NCBI GenBank assembly: GCA_030602885.1
Contig: JAUVYV010000031.1
Location: forward strand, 1 to 42,409
Origin: Phycisphaerales bacterium
Lineage (GTDB): Bacteria > Planctomycetota > Phycisphaerae > Sedimentisphaerales > Anaerobacaceae
DNA length: 42,409 bases
Direction of reading: 5' to 3'
A program made the translations under genes and the position numbers. This document shows positions 16,430 to 24,689 of this stretch, one piece after another. Positions within the stretch are counted from its first letter, which is position 1. Every line of letters begins with the position of its first letter. Under the pieces are notes generated by a model. It had not been told where the DNA came from and made no database searches. It was given only the letters and a program-made list of their open reading frames with translations.

Positions 16430-17727
16430 TGATACGCAAGTCTCTGATACTATCGATTCTCCTGCTGGCGGTTCCCTACGCGGCTGCGTTTGGGGCGGAG
16501 CGTTTTCCGCCGCCGGAGTTCGAGAGCGGTTATGAGCTTCCGAGCCCAACCACGCCGTCGCCGAGGGTGGACGTATTCGAGTATATCGATGCGGTGGTGC
16601 TGTTTGCGGCGCTTAGCGTGGGGACATATCTTGTATTGAAGAAGCGCAGCAGGCGGTGGATTTTCGCTCTGATGGTGTTTTCGCTTGTGTATTTCGGGTT
16701 TTACAGAAAGGGTTGTGTTTGTCCGATAGGGGCGATTCAGAATGCGGCGATGACGGTTTTTGATAAAAGCTATGCTATGCCTGTTGTGGTTTTGGCCTTT
16801 TTGATTTTGCCGTTTGTTTTTACATTGTTTTTCGGCAGGGTTTTTTGTGCGGCTGTCTGTCCCTTGGGCGCGATTCAGGATTTGTTTGTGCTCAAGCCGA
16901 TAGCGATACCGCGATGGCTCGATAGCTCTCTGCGATTGTTTGCGTATTTGTATTTAGGGTTGGGGATACTGTTTGCAGCGACGGGCAGTGCGTTTGTGAT
17001 ATGCAGGTATGATCCGTTTGTTGGTTTTTTCCGGGTGACGGGCAGCTTCAATATGATAGTGGCTGGGATATGCCTACTTGTCATCGGGATTTTTATTGGT
17101 CGGCCTTATTGTCGGTTTTTGTGTCCCTACAGCGTTATCCTGAGGCAGTTTTCCCGGATTTCGAGATGGCGTGTTACGATTACGCCGGACGATTGTATCC
17201 AATGTCGGCTGTGCGAAGATGCGTGTCCGTTCGGAGCTATACGAAGCCCGGCGGCAAAGTGGAGGGGTGAGGATTATTCGGTGGGTAAGAAGCGTTTGGC
17301 TCTGCTGCTTGTGCTGCTGGGCGTTCTGGTAGTTTTCGGCGGGTGGGTAGCGTCGCGGGCGAGCGGGTGGATGGCACGAGTGGACTGGCGGGTGCGATTA
17401 GCCGACAGGGTCTATCTGGAAGAGACGGGCAAGGTCAGCGACACGACCGATGCGAGCGCGGCATTTCGGGCGACGGGTGAGGAGATAAAAGAGCTTTATG
17501 CAGAGGCCAGCGATATCGAGGCGAAGATGGCGACGGGGAGCTGGATACTCGGCGGGTTTATGGGATTAGTGGCGGGCTTGAAACTTGTTGGGCATTCGGT
17601 GAGGCGAACGAGAACGGACTACGAGGCGGACAGGGCGAGCTGTTTTGCGTGCGGGCGATGTTTCACATACTGCCCGCGAGAACATGCCCGACTTGATAAG
17701 CTGAAGAACAAGGAAGAAGGTAAATGA
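16429..17727 (+). CDS. NapH/NosR-like membrane polyferredoxin
   Basis: 432 aa. N-terminal signal or helix (SLILSILLLAVPYAAAFG), then about five more helices. CxxxCP motifs typical of the NapH/NosR/CcoG group are present: VCPIGAIQ, CAAVCPLGAIQD and CRFLCPY. A classical cluster CIQCRLCEDACPFGAI follows, and a final CFACGRCFTYCPRE sits close to the C-terminus. Such proteins oxidise quinol or relay electrons across the membrane to periplasmic ferredoxins. Start ATG overlaps the stop of the Tat ferredoxin; the stop overlaps the start of the next gene. A long helical segment with charged residues (about 315-400) separates the last two clusters. Confidence 0.88.
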   Translation: MIRKSLILSILLLAVPYAAAFGAERFPPPEFESGYELPSPTTPSPRVDVFEYIDAVVLFAALSVGTYLVLKKRSRRWIFALMVFSLVYFGFYRKGCVCPIGAIQNAAMTVFDKSYAMPVVVLAFLILPFVFTLFFGRVFCAAVCPLGAIQDLFVLKPIAIPRWLDSSLRLFAYLYLGLGILFAATGSAFVICRYDPFVGFFRVTGSFNMIVAGICLLVIGIFIGRPYCRFLCPYSVILRQFSRISRWRVTITPDDCIQCRLCEDACPFGAIRSPAAKWRGEDYSVGKKRLALLLVLLGVLVVFGGWVASRASGWMARVDWRVRLADRVYLEETGKVSDTTDASAAFRATGEEIKELYAEASDIEAKMATGSWILGGFMGLVAGLKLVGHSVRRTRTDYEADRASCFACGRCFTYCPREHARLDKLKNKEEGK

Positions 17728-19439
17728 AGCAAAGCGACAGTGACAATTTTGAGACCAAAGGGCAGTGGGAGAGAACGGCTGTTTATTCGGCGTGGGTAGC
17801 CGGTGTTTTTTCGGTGGTTGTTGCTGCGTTGCTTTTTGTGAATTACCTGCAGTTGAAGGTTTTGATACCGTTGCGTGAAGAGCGTCTTGAGGCAATGAAG
17901 CTGAAGGTTGCGGATAGTTCTGCCGATGCGCAGCTCGTTGGGCAGATACGACAACTCGATTTGGATATTCGGCGGGACAGAATCAGGGGTCAGGGCTTTT
18001 CGCACAGGGGAAGCTATCTGCTGTTAGGTGGCTTCATAGTGCTCATTGCCGGCGCGAAGCTTGTAAGTTATTTGCGCAAGCAGCTTCCACATCCTGAAGG
18101 ACAGCGTGAGGGACGAGCGGAACAGATGCAGGAGGCGAATGCGGGGCGATGGGCTATTACGGCTGGGCTGATTGTGGTTGGGGCAGGGGCGTTGATTTTT
18201 GCACTGATGCCGACCACCGATTATGGCGGGAGCGAGGTGAGCAGCTATCCATCGGCTGAGGATATTGCGGCGAACTGGGCTCGCTTTCGCGGGCCGGGAG
18301 GGCTGGGTATCAGCGCATATACAAATGTGCCGGAGAAATTCGATGTTGAGGGCGGCGAGGGTATTGTGTGGAAGACGGCGATACCGCTTGCGGGATTTAA
18401 CTCGCCGATAGTGTGGGGTGAGCGGGTGTTTATTTCGGGCGGTGATGAAAAGGCACTGCAGGTTTATTGTTATGATGCTGCGAACGGCAAGCTGCTCTGG
18501 ACGGGAGACGTTCCGAGGCAGGGGGAAGAAAAAGTTAATCCGATGGAGGATACGGGCTTTGCGGCGCCGACTATGGTGACGGACGGCAGGCGAGTGTATG
18601 CCATCTTTGCAACGGGTGACATCGGCTGTTTTGATTTTACCGGCAAGCGGCTTTGGGCGATGAACCTCGGTGTGCCGGACAACGCATACGGACACGCCTC
18701 GTCGTTAGCTATGTATCGTAATTTAGTGCTGGTCCAGCTCGACCAGGGTCAGGCGGAGGACGAAAAGTCCAGACTTATCGCGCTGGAAGGTTTTTCCGGC
18801 GGGACGGTCTGGGAGGTGAAACGACGCGTTTCGGGTTCGTGGACATCTCCGATTGTCATCGAAACAGAGAAGGGGCCTCAGATAATTACCTGCGCCGACC
18901 CGTGCATGATTGCCTACAAGGCGACAAACGGGGCGGAGCTCTGGCGGGCGGATTGTCTTGGGCCTGATGTGGCGCCTTCAGCGGTTTACGGCAACGGGCT
19001 TGTCTATGCGATACATCCCTATACGAAATTAGTTGCGTATCGCGCGGACGGGACGGGTGATGTCACTGAGACACATATTGCATGGACAGCCGACGAGGGT
19101 ATTTCCGATATATGCAGCCCGCTGACGAACGGCAAGGTGGTTTTGGTGCTTACGACCGACGGGCTGCTGACGTGCTACGACGCCAAAGACGGCAAGAAGC
19201 TCTGGGACAAGGAATTAGAGGAAGAGTTTTTCGCGTCGCCTTCCTTTGTCGGCGAGAAGGTTTACCTTCTGAGCGGTAAAGGCGTATTGATAGTCGCCGA
19301 CATATCTGGAGGTTACAAAGATGTGGCGAGGTCCGAACTCGGTGAAAAGTGTTTTGCGTCGCCTGGCTTTGCCGACGGGCGCATCTACATCCGAGGCGAA
19401 AAGAATTTGTATAGGATAGGAAACAGGGCCGGTGAGTGA
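17724..19439 (+). CDS. Membrane-anchored PQQ-type beta-propeller protein
   Basis: 571 aa. Two hydrophobic helices (about 12-38 and 92-112) and a third near 140-160 precede the propeller, which begins WARFRGPGGLGIS. Blades carry the PQQ-repeat pattern (VYCYDAANGKLLWTGD, IAYKATNGAELWRAD, LTCYDAKDGKKLWDKE). No quinoprotein dehydrogenase catalytic residues were recognised, so the fold may serve for protein or ligand binding rather than PQQ chemistry. The multi-helix N-terminus is unusual, since most such proteins have one signal peptide. ATGA coupling with the gene before and an 8-bp overlap with the NuoE-NuoF gene after tie it firmly to the redox operon. Confidence 0.85.
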   Translation: MKQSDSDNFETKGQWERTAVYSAWVAGVFSVVVAALLFVNYLQLKVLIPLREERLEAMKLKVADSSADAQLVGQIRQLDLDIRRDRIRGQGFSHRGSYLLLGGFIVLIAGAKLVSYLRKQLPHPEGQREGRAEQMQEANAGRWAITAGLIVVGAGALIFALMPTTDYGGSEVSSYPSAEDIAANWARFRGPGGLGISAYTNVPEKFDVEGGEGIVWKTAIPLAGFNSPIVWGERVFISGGDEKALQVYCYDAANGKLLWTGDVPRQGEEKVNPMEDTGFAAPTMVTDGRRVYAIFATGDIGCFDFTGKRLWAMNLGVPDNAYGHASSLAMYRNLVLVQLDQGQAEDEKSRLIALEGFSGGTVWEVKRRVSGSWTSPIVIETEKGPQIITCADPCMIAYKATNGAELWRADCLGPDVAPSAVYGNGLVYAIHPYTKLVAYRADGTGDVTETHIAWTADEGISDICSPLTNGKVVLVLTTDGLLTCYDAKDGKKLWDKELEEEFFASPSFVGEKVYLLSGKGVLIVADISGGYKDVARSELGEKCFASPGFADGRIYIRGEKNLYRIGNRAGE

Positions 19440-21783
19440 CGTTGATTTGACATTTGTGGAACAGACCGTCGAGAGAATCGGTACTGAGAAGGATAAGGTT
19501 CTGGAGATTCTTCAGGCGATCGAGGACGAGTACGGGTATCTTCCACAGGAAGCTCTTGAGCGAGTCTGCGAGCTGACTGAGATAACTCCAGCTTCGATTG
19601 CGGGTGTTTCGACGTTTTATGACCGGTTCCGACACAGCCCGGCGGGCCAGCATATAGTTCGTATCTGTATCGGGACGGCCTGCCACGTCAAAGGGGCCGG
19701 GCTGGTCTATGACGCCTTCCAGAGGTATCTCGGTATCCCGGAGGGAGACGATACCGACCCTGAGAAGATGTTTACTATTGGGAAAGTGGCGTGTTTAGGC
19801 TGCTGTATGCTTGCCCCTGCAATACAGATTGATGATATTACCTACGGGCACCTGACCAGCGAGCAGGTTCCGGTAGTGTTGAGGGATTTTCTCGAGCAGG
19901 AAAGAGTCCGCAGTCAGCGAAGGGAGGTACCGGTCCGGGCAAGAACCGAGAAGGAACTTGGCGAAATCCGAATATGTCTCGATTCCAGTTGCGTCGCCAG
20001 CGGCAGCGCCAGAGTATATGAGGCGTTGGAAAATGCTGTCAAAGAAACGGCTGTTCGGGCCGTGGTCAAAAATGTCGGCTGTCCGGGGATGTCCTTCCTG
20101 GCCCCCATTGTGGAAGTGGCTTTGGCCGATGGGACTTCGTTTCGCTATGCAAGGATCCAGCCGGAGGATGCCAGAGCTATTGTACTTAGACATTTCAGGC
20201 CGAAGAAAGTTGGTCCAAAAATCAAGAATGTTATGTCCACCGTGCTGGATAAGATACTTACCGACAAAGCCTGGGAATCCGTCACACGTTATTCGGTAGA
20301 TGTGCGGGATCGGCCGGTAGCTGGTTTTATGGACAAACAAGTACATATTGCTACTGAGCACTGCGGACACATTGATCCGGTTGACCTTGACGAGTATTTA
20401 AGCAACGATGGATTCGAGGCCCTGCAAAAGTGCGTCAGCCGGTTGAACGGCGAAGAAGTTATCGCCGAGATACGGCGCAGCGGGCTTCGTGGCAGGGGAG
20501 GGGCCGGCTTTGAGACGCACCTCAAATGGTCCTGGGTGCGCAGCGAAAAGTCCCAAAAGAAATATGTAGTCTGTAACGGCGACGAGGGCGACCCCGGGGC
20601 TTTTATGGACCGCATGATAATGGAGTCGTACCCGTATCGGATTCTCGAGGGGATTGCGATAGCGGCGTACGTGGTGGGGGCCGATGAGGGCAGGTTTTAC
20701 ATTCGGGCGGAATACCCGCTTGCGTATAAGCGAATAAGCGAGGCGATAGAGAAGTGTTGTGAGAGGGGATTTTTGGGTGAGGACATTCTTGGCAGCGGGT
20801 TCAGCTTTGAATTGAAGCTTGTACCGGGTGCGGGTGCGTTCGTATGTGGAGAGGAGACGGCGCTGTTGGCGAGCATAGAAGGTCGTCGGGGTATGCCTCG
20901 CTTGCGGCCGCCATACCCAGCGGTGAAGGGGCTGTGGGGAAAGCCGACGCTGATTAACAATGTCGAGACATATGCGACGGTGCCGTGGATACTGCGAAAC
21001 GGTGCGGAGGAGTTTGCAAAGCTCGGCACGGAGCATAGTAAGGGGACGAAGGTCTTTGCGCTTGCGGGAAAAATCTCGCACGGCGGGCTTATCGAAGTGC
21101 CGATGGGTATTACTATTCGTGAAATCATAGAAGATATCGGCGGGGGGATAGCGGGCGAAAATTACTTCAAGGCGGTCCAAGTAGGGGGGCCTTCGGGCGG
21201 GTGCGTGCCCGCTGAATTAGGGCACATTACGGTGGACTATGAGTCGCTGACAGAGGTGGGGACAATGATGGGCTCGGGCGGACTGGTCGCGCTGGATGAG
21301 ACGGACTGTATGGTCGATATCGCAAGGTACTTTTTGCAGTTTACTCAGAACCAGTCGTGCGGCAAGTGCACGTTTTGCCGGATAGGGACGCGGCGGATGC
21401 TGGACGTTCTCGAGCAGCTGTGCAACGGTGAAGGCAAGCGTGGTGACATAGAAGAGCTTGAGCATTTAGCGGCGATGATAAAGAAGGGCAGCTTGTGCGG
21501 GCTTGGGACGACGGCGCCTAATCCGGTGCTTTCGACGATTCGTTACTTTCGCAGCGAATACGAGGCACATATCGAGAAGCGATGTCCGGCGGGCAGGTGC
21601 AAGGCGCTTATTACGTATTCTGTGACGGACGACTGCATCGGCTGTACGATTTGTGCACAGCACTGTCCTGTGGGGGCGATTGAGATGAAGCCGTATGAGA
21701 AACATGAGATAGATACGGAGAAATGCGTGCGGTGCGGCACGTGCAAGAGCGTTTGTCCTGCTGAGGCGGTGAAGGTTGAGTGA
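19432..21783 (+). CDS. NuoE-NuoF fusion, NADH-oxidising flavoprotein with extra thioredoxin-like domain
   Basis: 783 aa, GTG start overlapping the previous stop. Residues 1-160: NuoE-like [2Fe-2S] thioredoxin fold with C79, C84, C121, C125. Residues 175-260: second thioredoxin-like domain with C182, C187, C217, but Ser221 where a fourth Cys is expected. Residues 330-640: NuoF core with GLRGRGGAGF (NADH/FMN site) and CNGDEGDPGAF; N3 cluster at C643, C646, C649, C689. Residues 730-783: two ferredoxin motifs (CIGCTICAQHC, CVRCGTCKSVC). This layout matches the HydC/HydB-type diaphorase modules of bifurcating hydrogenases and NAD-linked formate dehydrogenases, but no hydrogenase or formate dehydrogenase gene is in the window. 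It should exchange electrons between NAD(H) and Fe-S partners. Confidence 0.9.
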   Translation: MSDVDLTFVEQTVERIGTEKDKVLEILQAIEDEYGYLPQEALERVCELTEITPASIAGVSTFYDRFRHSPAGQHIVRICIGTACHVKGAGLVYDAFQRYLGIPEGDDTDPEKMFTIGKVACLGCCMLAPAIQIDDITYGHLTSEQVPVVLRDFLEQERVRSQRREVPVRARTEKELGEIRICLDSSCVASGSARVYEALENAVKETAVRAVVKNVGCPGMSFLAPIVEVALADGTSFRYARIQPEDARAIVLRHFRPKKVGPKIKNVMSTVLDKILTDKAWESVTRYSVDVRDRPVAGFMDKQVHIATEHCGHIDPVDLDEYLSNDGFEALQKCVSRLNGEEVIAEIRRSGLRGRGGAGFETHLKWSWVRSEKSQKKYVVCNGDEGDPGAFMDRMIMESYPYRILEGIAIAAYVVGADEGRFYIRAEYPLAYKRISEAIEKCCERGFLGEDILGSGFSFELKLVPGAGAFVCGEETALLASIEGRRGMPRLRPPYPAVKGLWGKPTLINNVETYATVPWILRNGAEEFAKLGTEHSKGTKVFALAGKISHGGLIEVPMGITIREIIEDIGGGIAGENYFKAVQVGGPSGGCVPAELGHITVDYESLTEVGTMMGSGGLVALDETDCMVDIARYFLQFTQNQSCGKCTFCRIGTRRMLDVLEQLCNGEGKRGDIEELEHLAAMIKKGSLCGLGTTAPNPVLSTIRYFRSEYEAHIEKRCPAGRCKALITYSVTDDCIGCTICAQHCPVGAIEMKPYEKHEIDTEKCVRCGTCKSVCPAEAVKVE

Positions 21784-21806
21784 GAATTTAGCAAAGGGAA
21801 CATGCT

Positions 21807-22916
21807 ATGAGACTTCAAAACAGGTTTAAGAGAATACTTGATGCGGCGTTCGACGGTTGTGGGCCGAACCAGGATGATTGCATTTACCTTTTGAGTCTGC
21901 CCGGTGACGGCATGGAAGCGGCAATGCTGACTGCGGGGGCGGATACCATTTCGCGAAAAAGATTCGGTAATCAAGCGATCCTTTTAGGCCAGATTGGGAT
22001 CGATATCGCGCCATGTCCCGGTAACTGCAAATTCTGCGTTTTCGGAGAGGGGCATACGACTTTTGAAAAGAGCCGACTGTCCATGGAAGAAATCCTGTCC
22101 CGGGCTCGTGATTTTACACGGCAGGGTGATTTGTATGCACTGTTTCTTATGACTATGCATGAATTTGACCTGGATTATTTTCTTCAGGTCGTGGAAAGGA
22201 TTCGCCGGGAAATTCCTGCTCATACACAGATTGTGGTCAATATCGGTGATTTCGATATCGAACAGGGCGAGCGGTTAGCCGACGCCGGAGTAAATGGCGC
22301 TTATCATGTACGCCGTTTGCGTGAAGGAAAGGATACCTCGCTCGAACCCGAAGAGCGGGAGAAAACCATCGCCACAATACGGCAGGCGGGGCTGGACTTT
22401 TACTATTGCTGCGAGCCGATAGGGCCTGAGCACACACCGGCAGAGCTGGTTGAGCAGATGTTTTTGGGTATCAGGCACGGCTGTTTTCAGCACGCGGCCA
22501 TGCGCCGCGTCTTTGTTTCCAGCGCACCGTTGTCTGTAAACGGGCAAATTACCGAACGTCGGTTGGCGCAGGTCGTTGCGGTAATCACCCTGGCCAGTCT
22601 GGCCTGTCCGGAAACGAAAAACATTGCCGTTCACGAGCCAAATCTTTTAGGTCTGGCTGCGGGAGCCAACGTGGTCTATGCCGAAACCGGCGCCAACCCC
22701 CGTGACATCGAAGATGATACATCGCAAAACCGCGGCCTGGATATCTGCGCCTGCCGAAAGATGCTCTATGAGGCCGGCTTCACGGCGCTGCTCAGGGGAG
22801 ACGGCACAAGCATCCCGCTCGACCTGGAATATGTTCAACGTACCAGCGAACCTCAACAATCGGAGGTATCGGGCGGCAGTCAGATGAACAACACGAAAAC
22901 AGCTATGTCAAAGTGA
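21807..22916 (+). CDS. Radical SAM protein, BioB/ThiH-like
   Basis: 369 aa. The radical SAM triad is C70, C74, C77 in CPGNCKFCVFG, inside a TIM-barrel of BioB/ThiH/HydE general type (LLGQIGIDIAPC before it; YHVRRLREGKDTS and FYYCCEPIGPEHT later). A C-terminal DICACRKMLYEAGF resembles the end of the barrel in biotin-synthase relatives. The exact reaction cannot be told; it lacks the CxxNCxYCG-type signature of HydE/PylB. It lies 23 bp after the NuoE-NuoF gene and 7 bp before the flavoprotein gene, so it may mature a cofactor for that complex. By eye its codons end in C more often than in its neighbours, a possible sign of separate origin. GGGAAC lies upstream of the ATG. Confidence 0.8.
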   Translation: MRLQNRFKRILDAAFDGCGPNQDDCIYLLSLPGDGMEAAMLTAGADTISRKRFGNQAILLGQIGIDIAPCPGNCKFCVFGEGHTTFEKSRLSMEEILSRARDFTRQGDLYALFLMTMHEFDLDYFLQVVERIRREIPAHTQIVVNIGDFDIEQGERLADAGVNGAYHVRRLREGKDTSLEPEEREKTIATIRQAGLDFYYCCEPIGPEHTPAELVEQMFLGIRHGCFQHAAMRRVFVSSAPLSVNGQITERRLAQVVAVITLASLACPETKNIAVHEPNLLGLAAGANVVYAETGANPRDIEDDTSQNRGLDICACRKMLYEAGFTALLRGDGTSIPLDLEYVQRTSEPQQSEVSGGSQMNNTKTAMSK

Positions 22917-22923
22917 AAGCACA

Positions 22924-24501
22924 ATGCCCAGATTGACAATAGACAATCGTGAGGTTGAAGTTGACGACGGCGCGACGGTGCTCGACGCGGCCGGCAAGCT
23001 CGGCATCGAGATACCGACGATGTGCTTTCTTAAAGGTTACGAGCCATCGACGAGCTGTATGGTATGTGTGGTCAAGGTTGAGGGGCGCGACGGACTGGTT
23101 GCTTCGTGCGGACTGCCGGCAGAGGATGGGATGCATGTGGAGACGGCGTCGCCGGAGATTATCGATGCGAGAAGGGCGGCATTGGAGCTGCTGCTGAGCG
23201 ACCATGTGGGCGATTGTATGGGGCCTTGTCAGGTGGTGTGTCCTGCGAAGATGGATATACCGGTGATGATTCGGCAGATTGCGGCAGGGCAGCTTTGCGA
23301 TGCGATTGAGACTGTCAAGCGTGATATTGCGCTGCCAGCGGTTTTAGGGCGGATATGTCCTGCGCCCTGTGAGAATGTGTGCAGGAGGCGACAATACGAT
23401 GATACTGTTTCGATATGCCTGCTGAAAAGATATGTCGCGGATGTGGATTTGCAGTCGGCGCAGCCGTATGTGCCTGTCTGCAAGGCGAAGCGCAACAAGA
23501 GTGTGGCGATTATTGGGGCAGGGCCTGCGGGTCTTGCGGCTGCGTACTACCTGCTGCAGGAGGGCTTCGACTGCACGATATTCGACGAGCGCGATGAGCC
23601 GGGCGGGATGCTGCGGTATTCTGTAGGCGATGATGAATTGCCGAAGGATGTGCTCGATGCGGAGATAGGGTTGATAACGAAATTGGGGGCAGAGTTTAAG
23701 GGGGGGACGCGGATTGATGGCGGGGGGGCGATTGATAAGCTGAGAAGTGACTTTGACGCTGTGTTTATTGCGGTCGGTGAGGTTGAAAAAGAGCAGGCAG
23801 AGCAGATGGGGTTTGAGGCGGGGCCTAAGGGGATAGCGATTGACCCTGGGACTTATGCGACGAATATCGAGGGGGTGTTTGCGGGAGGTGATGCTGTTCG
23901 CAGGCGGAAGATGGCTGTTCGGGCGGTTGCAGACGGCAAGGAGGCAGCGGCCTCGATTACTCAATACTTAGCTGGTGAGCCGGTGACAGGGCCGAGAAGA
24001 CAATTCAATACTCGGATGGGCAAGCTGCTGGAAGGCGAGATGGAAAAGCTGATGGCGGGCGTGAGCAAAGAGCAGCGTGTATTGCCATCAGTGGGGTCAG
24101 ATGGTTTTACCATGGAGCAGGCGAGGGCTGAGTCGAGCCGTTGTATGCATTGCGACTGTCGCAAGGCCGATGACTGCAAGTTGCGAATATATTCTCGGGA
24201 GTATAAGGCCCGGGCGGGACATTATAAGTCAGAGCGGCGGACGTTTGTCCAGGAGTTTGAGCATCCTGAGATAATTTATGAGCCGGGCAAGTGTATCGAC
24301 TGCGGGCTGTGTATTCAGACGGCAGAGCAGGCAAGAGAGCGGCTCGGTTTGACGTTTATCGGGAGGGGGTTTGATGTTCGGGTGGCGGTGCCGTTCAATA
24401 AGAGTATTGCCGACGGGCTGAGAGAAGCGGCGGGTAAATGCGCCGCTGTGTGCCCGACAGGTGCTTTGGCTATCAGGGACGGCGATGGGGGAAATTGCTG
24501 A
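22924..24501 (+). CDS. [2Fe-2S]/GltD-like Fe-S flavoprotein lacking the NAD(P)H domain
   Basis: 525 aa. Residues 1-75: NuoG-type [2Fe-2S] domain (C34, C45, C48, C62). Residues 95-180: GltD-type helical Fe-S domain (CMGPCQVVC, CPAPCENVC). Residues 192-350: FAD fold with GAGPAG at 198-203, PGGMLRYSVGDDELP, and the closing GVFAGGDAVRR. The second Rossmann fold that binds NAD(P)H in GltD is absent: FIAVG (281-285) runs within about 15 residues into the C-terminal FAD segment. The C-terminus adds Cys-rich motifs (CMHCDCRKADDC; CIDCGLC; CAAVCP). It probably receives electrons from the NuoE-NuoF protein rather than from NAD(P)H itself. Last gene of the operon; weak ribosome site. Confidence 0.85.
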   Translation: MPRLTIDNREVEVDDGATVLDAAGKLGIEIPTMCFLKGYEPSTSCMVCVVKVEGRDGLVASCGLPAEDGMHVETASPEIIDARRAALELLLSDHVGDCMGPCQVVCPAKMDIPVMIRQIAAGQLCDAIETVKRDIALPAVLGRICPAPCENVCRRRQYDDTVSICLLKRYVADVDLQSAQPYVPVCKAKRNKSVAIIGAGPAGLAAAYYLLQEGFDCTIFDERDEPGGMLRYSVGDDELPKDVLDAEIGLITKLGAEFKGGTRIDGGGAIDKLRSDFDAVFIAVGEVEKEQAEQMGFEAGPKGIAIDPGTYATNIEGVFAGGDAVRRRKMAVRAVADGKEAAASITQYLAGEPVTGPRRQFNTRMGKLLEGEMEKLMAGVSKEQRVLPSVGSDGFTMEQARAESSRCMHCDCRKADDCKLRIYSREYKARAGHYKSERRTFVQEFEHPEIIYEPGKCIDCGLCIQTAEQARERLGLTFIGRGFDVRVAVPFNKSIADGLREAAGKCAAVCPTGALAIRDGDGGNC

Positions 24502-24618
24502 TTATTAGCCGGGGGAAAGAGTTTTCAGCGAACCGGGGGGCTCAGGAGACGTAGAATCAGAGAATTGTGAAGAGAGGAGCGGTGTATGTGCGCGCTTGGT
24601 GTGTGGTTTCGATGAGAA

Positions 24619-24647
24619 TTGACAATCGTAAGTCATTCCTATAGTAT
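24619..24647 (+). promoter_or_regulatory. Sigma70-like promoter upstream of PQQ-type propeller gene
   Basis: TTGACA (24619-24624), 17-bp spacer, TAGTAT (24642-24647), with TATAGT overlapping two bases earlier. The start would fall near 24655, about 35 nt before the ATG at 24690. It separates this gene from the redox operon ending at 24501. Confidence 0.55.
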
Positions 24648-24689
24648 TACCCGGCAAAAACTTATGAATATTTTTGATAGAGACGGAGT

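Noticed and set aside
19432-24501. Bifurcating [FeFe]-hydrogenase operon
   Set aside because: The NuoE-NuoF fusion fits HydB/HydC, but no HydA catalytic subunit and no HydF or HydG was found, and the radical SAM protein lacks the HydE-type signature.
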